Shown here piece after piece: positions 18,972-30,460 of a stretch of 64,000 nucleotides of DNA. Source of the DNA: Sycon ciliatum (lineage: Eukaryota; Porifera; Calcarea; Leucosolenida; Sycettidae); NCBI RefSeq assembly GCF_964019385.1, contig NC_088654.1, positions 14,163,600 through 14,227,599 on the forward strand, in the 5' to 3' direction. A program made the position numbers and the translations under genes. Each line of letters opens with the position of its first letter. The first letter of the stretch is position 1. The notes under the pieces are model-generated. The model saw nothing but the letters and a program-made list of their open reading frames with translations. It had not been told where the DNA came from and ran no database searches.

Positions 18972-20954
18972 ATGCGGCCACCGTGTGTGTTCTGCAAGGA
19001 CGGAGCGGGGAAGGCGGGAAAACTTCTCAAGTGTCTTCACAAGATCTGCTTAGACTGTCTTCCAGGCAGTGTTGAGGAAGATGGTAGAATACGCTGCTCC
19101 AAATGTCGACGTACTACGCCATGTCCGCCGCCCGGTCGCAGTCACCGACAGGTGTTGGTTGATGACTCCATGTTTGACAATATTCTGAATAGTCAGGCTG
19201 GAACCACGAAGGCGAACACGAAAGATAAGGATCTTCAAATGGTTGCTGATGAAAGTATGGATTCTTCTAGCATCCCACAAGAAACAGCGAGCTCTCACGA
19301 GGCCCGTTCAACCGTGGTAGATGCCTATCGTTTCCATAAACCAAACCATCATCACGGACGAGCGCACCTTTGCCCGTTCCATTTTAATATGAAGTTGCGG
19401 TATTACTGCAATCGATGTCGGGAGGTTTTGTGTGAAACGTGTAAGGCACAAATCAAGCATGCGCCACACATCGATCAGATCAATGATGCCACTGAAACAG
19501 CCGCAGCGCTAAGGCCGAGACTTATGGAGCTCCTGCGCATCATCTTCCCTGAGGAAAAAGAAAAGGAAGTGAACGAAAGTCTTGAGTACGCCAGTGATCT
19601 CGTCACAGCATTTGAGTGTGACTCTGCAAGTCAAGTGTCCAGGATGAAGACAATGATACATGAGCGGTGCCAGGACCTACTTCTTAACGTAAAGAAGAGA
19701 AAACACGAGCTGAGAAACGGGGTTGAATTTCGGAAAAAGGAGCTAGTCGAACTTCACGAATGTAATCGGGAGTGGAACAGTGCAACGGGCGCTGTCCAGC
19801 ACATACTCGAGGGACACAAATATGCTCTAACAAATGAAGACCTCGTTAAGCTGCATCCGCATTCCATTCAACTTCTTTCACAAACGTCCCATGGCATTGT
19901 GGCCAAAAGACGTTCGCTAACGAGAAGAATTACATTAAAGTGCAAGAACCTTTCCGAACTAGAAAGACACCTTGATGTCATGGGTAAAGTCGTGGATAAC
20001 ACTGACATTGACTTGTCAAGCTGTTGCTTTCTTTACCCGTCGTTCATTGCGGTTTCAGGAGAACGATTCGTACTTACAGCTCGAGTGAGAAATGGACAAG
20101 GCCAGCCTTTGTCTCAAGCCGCATTGAAAGTCTCCAGCATTCAGATCTGGGTAACTCGAATCGGAGGTGGTTTTTCACCGTCAGCGCCAGTGCAAGTGCT
20201 GATATCAGAGTGTGGAAAAGGTGAAGTGCATGCAGAAGTCCAGCTTCACTGTAGTCAACCGGCTGCCTTCCTCCTAGAACTGATGCTGGATACTCCTTGT
20301 ATCTTACCAGCATTTAAAAATGGTTCAATGGTCAGAGATGTAGAGATGTGTAACCCTCTAACAGCGTCATTGCATGTGTTCAGATCCTGGGCCAGCGTCT
20401 TTCACCCAATGTGCTGCTCTCCCAGCGAGTCCATACGAACATACCCACTCCTAACTTTTCTTTCACAGGCTTCCACGTTCTTCCAAGTACGCCAAGTTCG
20501 GGATGGAGTTGCTACGGCACGAGGCTCTGAACCGATTCAAAATCGAGACTTTGCAGTAGCAATCATCATTATAAATTGCCCATGCAACAAGCTAGATATC
20601 GGATTTACATGGGATTGTGCAGAGACTAGCCAAGAAATGAAACTTGTACTCGCGTCCTCAGCTAATTCGCACTCCTCGTCTACTCCTATTCGCAATTTAG
20701 TGACTGGAGACCTCATACACGTAACACGCTGTGCCTACATGCAGTGTAAGTATAACATTGACCACTATGATCTTCGCTCTGGATTGTTGAAGAGCAACCA
20801 TAGCGTACGTATAGATTCCAGCACGAAGCCAATATTGATGGTGCGAATGTTCCACTGCGATACACGAGTTGATGTTTTTGAATTTGATAAACAAGAAATA
20901 AATAAATCAATGCAAGAGATAAAAGCCTTTTTGACTCCAAGCCCCAGTGAATAG
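18972..20954 (+). CDS. TRIM-like RING/B-box protein, copy B (intact, 660 aa)
   Basis: This is a probable RING-type E3 ubiquitin ligase acting in the cytoplasm or nucleus, as no signal peptide is seen. The RING spans residues 5-45 with spacing C-x2-C-x12-C-x-H-x2-C-x2-C-x12-C-x2-C, which fits the C3HC4 consensus. A B-box (about 132-164) reads C-x2-H-x8-C-x2-C-x4-C-x2-C-x5-H-x2-H. A charged helical region (about 170-330) fits a coiled coil. Next comes a beta-rich segment (about 340-450) with ARVRNGQGQPLS, possibly filamin/Ig-like, then a C-terminal region of about 180 residues unlike NHL or an obvious B30.2 domain. I chose the ATG at 18972 because it precedes the RING directly in all copies and has A at -3. 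No introns are visible. Copy E is its closest relative. Confidence 0.88.
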   Translation: MRPPCVFCKDGAGKAGKLLKCLHKICLDCLPGSVEEDGRIRCSKCRRTTPCPPPGRSHRQVLVDDSMFDNILNSQAGTTKANTKDKDLQMVADESMDSSSIPQETASSHEARSTVVDAYRFHKPNHHHGRAHLCPFHFNMKLRYYCNRCREVLCETCKAQIKHAPHIDQINDATETAAALRPRLMELLRIIFPEEKEKEVNESLEYASDLVTAFECDSASQVSRMKTMIHERCQDLLLNVKKRKHELRNGVEFRKKELVELHECNREWNSATGAVQHILEGHKYALTNEDLVKLHPHSIQLLSQTSHGIVAKRRSLTRRITLKCKNLSELERHLDVMGKVVDNTDIDLSSCCFLYPSFIAVSGERFVLTARVRNGQGQPLSQAALKVSSIQIWVTRIGGGFSPSAPVQVLISECGKGEVHAEVQLHCSQPAAFLLELMLDTPCILPAFKNGSMVRDVEMCNPLTASLHVFRSWASVFHPMCCSPSESIRTYPLLTFLSQASTFFQVRQVRDGVATARGSEPIQNRDFAVAIIIINCPCNKLDIGFTWDCAETSQEMKLVLASSANSHSSSTPIRNLVTGDLIHVTRCAYMQCKYNIDHYDLRSGLLKSNHSVRIDSSTKPILMVRMFHCDTRVDVFEFDKQEINKSMQEIKAFLTPSPSE

Positions 20955-21957
20955 ACAATAACACATATGGCCTGTTGTGGTTTTATTTGCCAACAATCGT
21001 GATTTTTCTTCATGACCACGTCTTAGTTAATTTCCTCCTTCAACGACTTTAAGGTTTTCTTGTTGCCTTGTGATAATGAAAATTTGAGTTTTGTCATAGA
21101 TTATATTGTTTCCTTTGTTAAGTATAGATTATTGTAGCAGGTGAATATCAAAGGAGCGAATGTTTGAATGCGATACACGCAGAAATGTTCTGGAGCAAAA
21201 CCAAATATCGAATGTTGTGGTTTTTCATTGCAAAACATCGTGCTTTTCTTTCTGATTAGTCATAAATATTGTTCCTCGTTCAACAGGTCATTATAGAATA
21301 TGTATTGTGTTGTCATGATGAACTTTAGCGGTTTGTCAGTAATTATATTGTTTCGTCTGCATATTCCTGAAAATGGCCCCGTAATTCTTTTTAACTGACA
21401 CCAACCGCGCAAGGTTGATCTGTTTGATGACCGCCAAAAAACTAATCAATGTCTGTTTCTTGGATAACATGTGGGTGTCCATGGTGTTTGCATCCTATTA
21501 ACGGGTACATTGTAAGAATTGTTATCAAAGTGACTCGCCGCAAGCGAGATTGTTGACCAGCAGGGTATGGTGTGACGGATGTTAAGATGGGACATTTACA
21601 CAACCATACGTCACGCAATTTGTGTGTTGCCTTGCTATTTTAGCAGATACGTGGAAGATACTGCGATGCGCGACCCCGGATTAATTGTCCATCATCTCCA
21701 CCACCTTTCAGTTATGACGGAACATCAGATCAAACCTAAGCGGCGCGCGCGAAGAGCATTGCAGTGTTCACACCGACTTCCTCATCAGCATTATTAGTAG
21801 GACCAATTTTTCCTTATAATCTGTTTTGGGCATATTGTGTGTCACAATGCGTGTCATCGTGTGTGGAAACGTACACTTTATCAGCCAAGCAATTTGACAC
21901 AAACAGTTTCCACCTTCAGTACGAAATAACGCACCTTCTTAGGAAATACAAACATGG
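20955..21957 (+). other. 3' flank of copy B running into the upstream region of copy C
   Basis: 20955-21298 matches the flank after copy E (45690-46048). From 21299 the sequence matches 51989 onward, the upstream region of copy F. The stretch catgg at 21953-21957 is the left target duplication of the BEL element that follows. No gene is seen. Confidence 0.7.
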
Positions 21958-22470
21958 TGTACGAAATTCTCAACATACGAATTCCGTGGGAACTGGAGGA
22001 TTAACTAAATTTATATCCTCATCACTGACATCATGCTCATGCTCATTATTCCAACAAGAGAATACATCTTGACCCTTCCTTTCAATAAGTATTCGCTCCA
22101 AAGAAGTCCAACCAATGGACGACAGATAACTCGAAAACAAGAATGATTTCATTTTACAAGAGCATAGCAGAAAAGGAACAGCATGCGCACACAAAGGGGT
22201 GCGCGCGTATGTAGAACAAGCTATACGTGCACACGTTACACGTATCTGTGTCCGCTGAGGAAGTTACCGGTACGTAGAAACAGTTACGTAGTATGAGACG
22301 CACACTACAAACGAGCGTCTGCAATAGCCAAACGGAATGAAAACTGGTAAATAAATATCTGAGAAGACTGTAATTTTAATGTAAGTTAGTTAGTGACTTT
22401 AGACAACTTAATAAGAAATAAATGAATGAATAGATTCTTGAACTTTCTAGCGAAATGAGCATTTCCTACA
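21958..22470 (-). repeat. 3' LTR of BEL/Pao element
   Basis: 513 bp, nearly identical to the right LTR. Differences are a few substitutions and a small indel around 22400 (agacaacttaat absent on the right). This near identity implies a recent insertion. Confidence 0.93.
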
Positions 22471-22514
22471 CTCCCCCAATTGGCCAGTTATGGACAATTG
22501 TGACTAGACCCAAA

Positions 22515-24060
22515 TTAAATGCAGTTATTAGTGATCAGCGTTTGTCTCATCTCATTTGCGTGAGCAGCTGCGCGTCTCTGCGATATTGGTCGGCGTGCTG
22601 GAGCGTCTTCATGCTGCTCAACGTCAACCTGCTTACTGTTAGACAACTCTACGGGATAGAGGCGCTGGACTGGTCTCTTCAAGTAATGGCGCTTCCGGCC
22701 TGAACCCATCTGAAGCGTAACGGCACTAACTTGCCCGTCTCTTCCCGTGTGCAGCTGTGAATAATTTGACGTATCCGTTGACGTCCCTTCACGAGCCAGA
22801 AACGTGCGCGAAACTCCATTAGTGTGGCCTTGACCCCACCATGCATCACTCGGGCATGGCACTCATTAACAATCAGGTCAGTCACGTGGTGATCCTTCGG
22901 CAGAAGGTACGGGTGCTTGGTTGTCAGAGGCAAATCAGAGTTCTGGAGTCGGCCACCGCAGCGGATGAGACCGTTGTCCACAAACAGACCGAATTCTGCC
23001 TGCCAAGACTTGTAGTGCTGATGAGACGGGAGCGCAAGTTGCAGATGGTTGATCCACAGCTTCTCGGCGAGATCTAAATCTCCAGCCGTGAGTTCGCTCT
23101 CACTCTCTTGCCGTTTAGACTTGAAGCGCTGTACGGCCTTCAGCACTGTAGCTGTCACTCTCAGAAGTCGGTTGTAATTGCTGAAGCGGGTACAGTCGAT
23201 GACCAGTCCGATGTCTGACGATGGATGTGTCGTTGTCAGTAAGGCGGCTGAGTTGTCGACGACTTCCATTTCTCTTCTGCTCATCTCTGCACTAAACTCC
23301 TCGGGCATGCTACTAGCGCCGATTTCCTGTCCGTCAGATGTCTCTTCCTCGACGGAGAAGACGTGCGTGGCCAGTGCACTGGTATCTTCTGGCGTGGGAA
23401 GTACGGTGGCTGGACCGGATAGGACCCACCCTAGCTTTGGCTCAACGGCCACAGGTCCGTCGGCACCTCGGATGATGTTACCCGTTGCAATAGTCCAGTA
23501 GAGGTCCACGCCGATTAGCAGATCCACTGATCGAGTACCTGTGTCATATCTGGTGTCGGCTAGCGCCAATCCATCGAGGTGACTACAGCACTCCACTGAC
23601 GTGTGCATGGATTGGCCAGTAATCGGGTCACACAATAGCGGCACAGCATAGGCTTGTACCGTGATGTCCTCGCCGTCGGGGACTCGGATTCCAAGTTGAA
23701 CTACATCAACTACTTGGGACGTTGTGTTGTCCTGGCCGAACGCCTTGATGATGACCTTACGTTGATCCAGGACCGGCAGTTGCAAAGCGTCACGGAGAGC
23801 GATCGTAACATACGTCCGTTGGCTGCCGCCGTCCATCAACAGTCGGATAGCGGCGCTGCGATCGGACTGTGTGACATTATAAGCCACGGCCTTGGCGGTC
23901 TGTAGCAATACCGATTCCTGTCTGCGAGGGTCCACGGAAGCATTCGCAGCAACAGCCTGCGTGTTCATCTCTGCCTTCTGCTGCCTCTCACCACTACATA
24001 TGGCTACGTTGTGGCTCCCACCACACTTGACACAAGAGTATGCATTCGGACAGGTCTTTG
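22515..24060 (-). pseudogene. BEL/Pao zinc knuckle, aspartic protease and deleted integrase region
   Basis: The frame from about 24060 reads a zinc knuckle (CVKCGGSHNVAIC), then the retroviral-type protease of the DUF1758 family with active-site LMDGGS and later LIGVDL. Right after the protease linker comes DCTRFSNYNRLLRVTA, which in full BEL elements lies far downstream between RNase H and integrase. About 700-800 codons (RT and RNase H) have therefore been removed in frame. The H2C2 region (MHGGV and one terminal Cys) follows. A second deletion with a frame change then skips the integrase core, and the C-terminal motif LKRPVQRLYPVE is read in another frame (22515-22862). The 429-aa frame 22679-23968 is open but the protein is not functional as a polymerase. 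Confidence 0.88.
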
Positions 24061-25134
24061 CCGGAACTCTGCGGGTAATCGGGACATCAAAACAGACGTC
24101 AACAGGGATCCATAAGACTCGCGACTCATCCCGAGGGACTGTAAACTACGAATGTGTGTCTCAACGGTGGTGTATAGCTTCCTGAGGCCAGTTACATCAT
24201 CCTCGCTGGTCACAGAAGCAACATTCAAGAGGCCCTCCATGTGGCTGGCGACAATGACCTGGACGTTGCCGAATCGTTGCTTGAGGACGTCAACTGCAGC
24301 CCTGTAGTTGGCTCCTGTCAGGGCAAATCCGGCAATTGCCTCTCGTGCCTCTCCCACTACCAAGGACTTTAGGTAGTTGAACTTATCAACGTCATCCAGG
24401 GTGTCGTTGCCATCAATGGCCAACCCAAACATGTCCCAAAACGAGGACCAAGCTCGGATGTCACCGCTGAACTTAGGAATCTCGAGCTTGGGCAGCTTCA
24501 TCCGGTGGTGAAAGCTGCTTCCACTACTGGCACTCGTACTAGATACTACACTGGAACGCGAGTCACACGGGGCGACAAATGGCGAGTCCTCACCAGTCTC
24601 ATCTGGAGCTGGTTCCCGACTGTCCAGATTGCCCTTGGCCTTGCTTGTTGTGCAGCACTCATCCTTTCCGGAAACGGGTGACAGTGACTCTGACTTTGGC
24701 TGTGAGGATTGGGAAGCCCGTACACTGGCGATATTCTCCAACAGTTGACTTGCATCTGAAATGGCTCGCGTAGCCCTGCCGATGCGGGACTCGTACTTCA
24801 TAAGATAATCCGCTGCATCACAAATTTCAGATTCAATGTCGTCGTTCTCGATGGCGTCCAAAATTTGGGAGTCCAAGCGACCCAGCAAATCCACTTTCTC
24901 CCGGAGTTTCTTCAGGTCCAAGGCACAATCCTCTCTATCATTTACGCTGAGATCTTCCCCTTGCCACTCGGGTGAGCTCCTCGTAACATAGGAAATCTTC
25001 TCCACAAAATCATCGATTCTAGATACCAATTTGGAGGCAGCTGACCGATGTGCTCCACGCAATCGAACTAACCGTTGGACCAACACTGTTGTCGTCTTTG
25101 GCTGATCCTCAGACTCCGTCTCGGCCATAATCAC
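24004..25134 (-). CDS. BEL/Pao Gag N-terminal part (DUF1759 type), C-truncated
   Basis: This 376-aa frame starts 41 bp inside the 5' LTR edge and encodes the capsid precursor. Residues 1-150 are helical and charged. A Ser-rich linker precedes the LPKLEIPKFSGD motif, the hallmark of DUF1759 Gag, then FWDMFGLAID and a helical capsid part ending with SRLPAEFR. Directly afterwards the sequence jumps to the zinc-knuckle segment, in a different frame, so this frame stops at 24004. The junction shows an internal deletion of the Gag C-terminal region. The start codon is the only good ATG near the LTR. Confidence 0.88.
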   Translation of the reverse strand: MIMAETESEDQPKTTTVLVQRLVRLRGAHRSAASKLVSRIDDFVEKISYVTRSSPEWQGEDLSVNDREDCALDLKKLREKVDLLGRLDSQILDAIENDDIESEICDAADYLMKYESRIGRATRAISDASQLLENIASVRASQSSQPKSESLSPVSGKDECCTTSKAKGNLDSREPAPDETGEDSPFVAPCDSRSSVVSSTSASSGSSFHHRMKLPKLEIPKFSGDIRAWSSFWDMFGLAIDGNDTLDDVDKFNYLKSLVVGEAREAIAGFALTGANYRAAVDVLKQRFGNVQVIVASHMEGLLNVASVTSEDDVTGLRKLYTTVETHIRSLQSLGMSRESYGSLLTSVLMSRLPAEFRQRPVRMHTLVSSVVGATT

Positions 25135-25175
25135 AAATCAAATTTCTCGGGCTCGTGTTGAAGCTCGAAGGACCA

Positions 25176-25684
25176 TGTACGAAATTCTCAACATACGAAT
25201 TCCGTGGGAACTGGAGGATTAACTAAATTTATATCCTCATCACTGACATCAGGCTCATGCTCATTATTCCAACAAGAGAATACATCTTGACCCTTCCTTT
25301 CAATAATTATTCGCTCCAAAGAAGTCCAACCAATGGACGACAGATAACTCGAAAACAAGAATGATTTCATTTTACAAGAGCATAGCAAAAAAGGAACAGC
25401 ATGCGCACACAAAGGGGTGCGCGCGTATGTAGAACAAGTTATACGTGCACACGTTACACGTATCTGTGTCCGCTGAGGAAGTTACCGGTACGTAGAAACA
25501 GTTACGTAGTATGAGACGCACACTACAAACGAGCGTCTGCAATAGCCAAACGGAATGAAAACTGGTAAATAAATATCTGAGAAGACTGTAATTTTAATGT
25601 AAGTTAGTTAGTGACTTCAGAAAAATAAGAAATAAATGAATAAATAGATTCTTGAACTTTCTAGCGAAATGAGCATTTCCTACA
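25176..25684 (-). repeat. 5' LTR of BEL/Pao element
   Basis: 509 bp, nearly identical to 21958-22470. Followed on the + strand by the second CATGG target copy at 25685-25689. Confidence 0.93.
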
Positions 25685-25689
25685 CATGG

Positions 25690-26321
25690 CGTTGCATTTG
25701 AATTGCGCTGAAATTTATTTTCTCTGGTACTCGGTCAATAAAAGATGTTCAAGACGGAACCTTTCGCGCGAATTTTCCCTTAATGGCACGAAATACGAAA
25801 TTTCACGAGAATACTCAAAACGTTGAAAGCAGTAGTTGAACAAAGCTTGAAATAAACTTCTACAGAAAGTCTCCTTCATCGGGGACAGGTGATGAATCAC
25901 CCATATGAAATGGTTTGCTCTTCATCAGTGCCGTAGATCAACACATTGCTTTGTCTGCTAGTGCAAGGTTTCTGCTATGAGCCGACAAAGTGAAAACAAA
26001 ACTCAATTGTCGCGAGACCATTCGCCCAAATTTCCCCAGCCCATACGCGAACATCCTTGCGCAGTTTCGCTATCCAAAACATTATCTAATATTGCACGTA
26101 TATATGTAAGAAGAGGTGGGTGGTATACGTGTAAGGCACTGAAATTTTCGCCAATCTGATAAGACGACAACTTTCACCCATTTAAGTAGGTCGATCTCAA
26201 CGACAGTTTCAAATCGTTCATTCGAGAAGCGTAATATTTTCTTGGTGAAATCTCTTTGATATACAGCTGAACATCAGTTCAGACTAATTTTTAAAGGGAT
26301 TTTATTTGGTTCGTTAGTAAG
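25690..26321 (+). promoter_or_regulatory. upstream region of TRIM copy C
   Basis: Continues the region interrupted by the BEL element and is nearly identical to 52651-53280 before copy F. The last about 150 bp (from caactttcacccattt, 26168) are also found before copy D (34809). Non-coding; promoter function is inferred from conservation and position. Confidence 0.5.
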
Positions 26322-28308
26322 ATGCGGCCACCATGTGTATCCTGCAAAAATGGAGCAGAGAAAGCAGGAAAACTTCTCAGGTGTCTTCACAAGATCTGCT
26401 TAGACTGTCTTCCGCACAGTATTCAGCAAGATGGAAGGATACGCTGTTCCAAATGTCGACGTACTACGCCATGTCCACCACCCGGTCGCAATTACCAACA
26501 GGTGTTGGTTGACGACTCCATGTTCCTCACTGTCCCAGATAGTCATGATGGAACCACGAAGGCGAAAGTTGAAGACGATAATCAGCAAATCGTTACTGAT
26601 GAAAGCATGGATTCTCCAAACATCCCACAAGAATCAAAGAGCTCTCACCTAGTCCATTCTGCCGTGGTGGATGCTCAAGGTTTCCAGATACTTCATCCCG
26701 GGCGAGTGCATTTTTGCCCTTACCATAATTATGAAGATGAAGTTGCAGTATTACTGCACCCTATGTCGGGAGGTTTTGTGTGAAAAGTGTAAGGAACAAG
26801 ATGAGCACGCGTCACATATCGATCATATCAATGATGGCGCTGAAGCAGCCGGAGCTTTAAGACACAGACTTAAGGAGCGCCTGAGCAAAATGATCCCTGA
26901 TGACAACGAAAAGGAAGTGAACGAAAGCCTGGATTACGCCGGCGATCTTCTCACAGCATTTGAGTGTGAATCTGCAAGTCAAGTGTCCAGTATCAAGACA
27001 ATGATACATGAGCAGTGCCAGGATCTACTTCTCAGAGTGAAGAAGCGAAAAGAGGAGCTGATTGGCGAGGGTGAAATACGGAAGAAGGAGTTTATAGAAC
27101 TCGTAGACCATTACCGGGAGACGAACAATGTGACAGGTACTCTTCAGCACATACGTGATGCACGCAGATGTGCTCTAAGAAAGGAAGACCTCATTCAAAT
27201 GAGTCCAAAGTTGATTCAATGTCTTACAGAAGCGTACCATGACATTATGGCCAAAGGAAGTTCGCAAATGCTTGGAATGATATTAACGTGCAAGCAGTCT
27301 TCCAAATTGGAAGGACACTTCGGTGCCATGGGTAAAGTCGTGGATAACACTGCCATCGACTTGTCGAGTTGTTCCTTTCCTCGCAACACGTGTTTGGCGT
27401 TTGCTGGGGATCGTTTGAACCTTACAGCTCTAGTGAGAAATAGTCGAAGCCAACCGTTGTCTGATACCGCATTGAAAGTCTCCAGCATTCAAATCTGGGC
27501 CACTAGAATTGAAGGTGGGTTTTCTCCGGCAGCTCCAGTGCTAGTGCCGATATCAGGTTATAGCAAAGGGGAAGTGCATGCCCATGTCCATCTTAACTAT
27601 AGTCAACCGACTGCTTTTCTCTTAGAACTATTGCTGGATACTCCTAGTCGTTTACCAGGCTTTCAAAACGGTTCATTGGCCAGGGATATGGACATGTATT
27701 TCCCTTTAAAAACTTGGTTGTTCGTGTTCAGATCCAGGGCGAGCTTCCTTTCCCGACATTTCCTTTATCCCAGAGAATCCGTAAAAAGTGGGTTGATCAT
27801 ATGCAAATTCTCCCAGGCTTTCCCGGGCGTGGACATACGCCAAGTAAAGGATGGAGTTGCTACGGCACGCGCCGCTGAACCAGTTCAAAACCGTGACTTT
27901 GGAGTAACATTCATTGTTTTACAATGCACATCCGGGAAGCTAGACATCGGATTTACTTGGGACTGTGCAGAGACTAGCCACACGTCTTCCGCTAATTCGA
28001 ACTCCTCGTCTTGTCCTATTTGCGATGTAGTGGCTGGAGACCTCATACACATAACACGCTGTCCCTACAAGCAGGATAAGTATAACATTGACCACTACTA
28101 TATTTGCTCTGGATTGTTGAAGAACCACCATGATGTACGAATAGGTCCAAATATAAAGCCAACATTAATGGTGCGAATGTTCGGCTGTGGTACGTTCATG
28201 AAGGTTTATGAACACAATAAAGAACAACGGAATATATTTATGCAAGATATGAAAAGATTTGTGGACGCCCAGTCACAGCGTGTGGAGAATAGAACACATA
28301 TAGCGTAG
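26322..28308 (+). pseudogene. TRIM-like copy C, frameshifted in the B-box
   Basis: Nearly identical to intact copy F. The RING is complete. At about 26725-26732 the sequence has four extra bases (cataattatgaag where F has catatgaag), which shifts the frame inside the B-box after CPYH. The first frame ends at 26783. The rest of the gene stays open from about 26731 to 28308 and covers the B-box cysteines, coiled coil, filamin-like and C-terminal regions. The ATG at 26731 could restart translation and give a RING-less protein, but this is speculation. Like F, it lacks an eight-residue stretch (around QEMKLVLA) present in B, D and E. An AATAAA lies at 28547. Confidence 0.9.
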
Positions 28309-29109
28309 GATGATAACCCTACTCATCGATCCTGTTCTTTTCTTTCTGAACACGTCATACTGAACTACTCCTTGCAGCTCAGCTATGAAGCTGCCTTATT
28401 GGCCATGGTCTATCGTGGCATTAAAGAAACGAGATTTTGTTTTGTCTTGTCTTGATGAACATTTGCGTATTGTTTATGTTTGTTTTTCTGATTGTATTGT
28501 AATTCGCTCAAATGGTGCCCTTTGTTTCATGCAAACTGACAACAAAAATAAAAATTGATTTGGTTGATGTCCGACCAAACTAACCAATGACTGTTCTTTA
28601 GATAACTAATGTGGGTATCGATGGTGTTTGTTTGCCTTTCATGTGTCAATCGAAAAAAAACGTGTTCAGATTCAACGCAGCCAACGGTATTGCTGACCTG
28701 CACACAGAGAGGATATGCAGGTTATGATAGCACATTTACAAAACAGCACGACAAGCAATTTGTGTGTTTTCTTCCACCTTTAACACACCAGGATACATGG
28801 AAGATTTTGTAATGGACGAGCTAGGATATATTTAACCACTATCACCACCAAACGCGTTACTATAAGACATGATGACTTCTCGAGTTGTTGGTCTCCATTG
28901 CAAATTTGAAGCTTGGTGTTGGCTTAATGATGGGTGCGAAATTCTTTTCTCATATTATTGCACCAGTACGGTTGTACTTAAGCTCAGCAATGGAGCCAGC
29001 ACTGCACACAACGGTGACATCTTGCTATCAGCGCCCTGCACGCAAGCACCAGAGGTTAAAAGGGGTCCAGTGGACTAGAATACAAAGCCGTCAACGTGGG
29101 CCGTTTTGA
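28309..29109 (+). other. 3' flank of TRIM copy C with poly(A) signal
   Basis: Non-coding and matches 55273-56068 after copy F. Parts match the flank of copy D. AATAAA at 28547-28552 is a candidate polyadenylation signal about 240 bp after the stop. Confidence 0.6.
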
Positions 29110-30328
29110 TTTAGAAAAGCGATCCTGTCAGCTTTTCTATTATTGTGTTCACACGGCAGAAAAAACGACATCGCTATGCTACGTAAGTTTCTACGTAAGG
29201 TGCTCGGTATTTCACTTAGGCTACGTAAGTTTCTACGTAAGGTGCTCGGTATTTGATCTACAAGTGGTAGCCGTGTGCTGTGCACGTGCACGGCAGACAT
29301 TGTGTTGCAGTCCGTTTTCGGATGTGCATGCGCGAGGAACTTCCTTCTTTGGAACTGCTTCTTGCATGAGCTGTTTCGGATATTTCGTGTCCTGGCTTAT
29401 TTCGCTTCGGCTCTGCTGAGACCTCCTTTCACGGAATATCCCCCAATGACAGGTGAGTTGACCAGTTCCCTTTGATTCATTTGCTTGTGTTGACTCTTTC
29501 ATTTACGAAAAGTGTGCTGATTTTAGGTGGAACTATGGATTACAATAGTAATTCAAACGGTAGTTTGGAGGCGGTGGAAAAACAGTTTCGTAGTCAATAT
29601 TCGCATGCAACGACGCAAATCCACACAATTCAGTAGACACTTCCTTTCTTTCAAACGTTTTCTTTCCTTTCTCTTCAGGATAGTACAGGGAATGTTGGAA
29701 ATTTGGAAAACCACATAACTATATAGAAAAATAGAGAAAAAGTCAACACTTCAACATAGGCGATAAAATGACTAAAGTGTTAAAAAAAACTCGAAAACAA
29801 GAGCAGCAAGTTGTAGACAAACACGTTGAACACATCAAGAAGCACTTGTCACACTTTCACGAGGTGTGACACCAAACAACTTCAACGCAAACCCATTCTC
29901 CTTCTGTACACATAGTGCTGGATCTAGTTTACGAATATACAGAGCTTCTAACACAGCAAGATGGAACTAAGACTTTCCACGAGTTAAAACCGAAAAGACA
30001 TCATCACTATACAACTTACGACAATTAGCACTTCCCGACAAATGACGCTTGATGGACAATGTCCGATCATTTAGCTCTGTCACCTTCGACGTTTGCCGTT
30101 GTTCTTTTCCGTTGGGCTTGTTGACACCTCCAACGTCCTTTGAATTCATGGTCGTTTTCGTTTGACTCCTCGGTCTTCCTCGTTTCCTCTTGTTGATCGT
30201 TGTTGTCACTTCCAGTACCGACGTATTCAAATCTCCAGTACTTCGTCTCTTCAGCTTGCTTCTGGTAACTCTTCCACAATAGTAATTATTATAAATAATG
30301 GAAAAGCTGACAGGATCTCTTTTCTAAA
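29110..30328. mobile_element. 1.2-kb element with about 35-bp terminal inverted repeats (module part 1)
   Basis: tttagaaaagcgatcctgtc at 29110 is inverted at the right end (gacaggatctcttttctaaa, 30309-30328). Two direct copies of a 36-bp sequence with ctacgtaagtttctacg lie at 29178 and 29221. A minus-strand coding remnant lies at 29835-30230. Related copies are at 46049-46545 (internally shortened) and 56069-57287. Confidence 0.7.
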
Positions 30329-30460
30329 TTTAGCTTTTCTGCTGTCGAGGCCTCCTTTTACGGAATACTCAATGACAGGTGATCTCTGAGTTGACCAGTT
30401 TCCTTCAATTCATTTGCTTATGCTCACCCTTTCATTTACGGAAACGTGTGCTGATTTTAT
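29400..30460 (+). repeat. direct duplication of about 120 bp (29405-29525 and 30340-30460)
   Basis: Both segments read from gagacctcc/gaggcctcc through caatgacaggtga to gtgctgatttt with scattered differences, about 935 bp apart. They straddle the right end of the inverted-repeat element, suggesting an older duplication or insertion. Confidence 0.7.
29835..30230 (-). pseudogene. possible Penelope-like GIY-YIG C-terminal remnant (copy in C block)
   Basis: The minus frame from 30230 starts with a basic AT-hook-like stretch (KRKRGRPRS) and ends at a premature stop at 29967 after VLTRGKS. In the F-block copy (56794-57189) the same frame continues through FHLAVLEALFIRKLDPAL. An E-A-x-x-I-x-x-L/K-x-P-x-L pattern is typical of the end of GIY-YIG endonucleases in Penelope-like elements. 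The catalytic GIY-YIG residues are not in the window, so this is a weak family call. Confidence 0.4.

Larger units (their letters stand above)
21958..25684 (-). mobile_element. BEL/Pao LTR retrotransposon with both LTRs, 5-bp target duplication and three internal deletions
   Basis: The 3,727-bp element has LTRs at 21958-22470 and 25176-25684, each beginning TG and ending CA on either strand, and is flanked by CATGG at 21953-21957 and 25685-25689. The intact empty site with a single CATGG is at about 52646-52650 upstream of TRIM copy F. Inside, on the minus strand, are a gag N-terminal part, a zinc knuckle, an aspartic protease, the H2C2 integrase region and the extreme C-terminus. The rest of gag, all of RT/RNase H and the integrase core are missing. 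A purine tract (ttgggggag) abuts the 3' LTR at 22471-22479, and TGG abuts the 5' LTR at 25173-25175 as expected for a PBS. It can only move if helped in trans. Confidence 0.93.
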
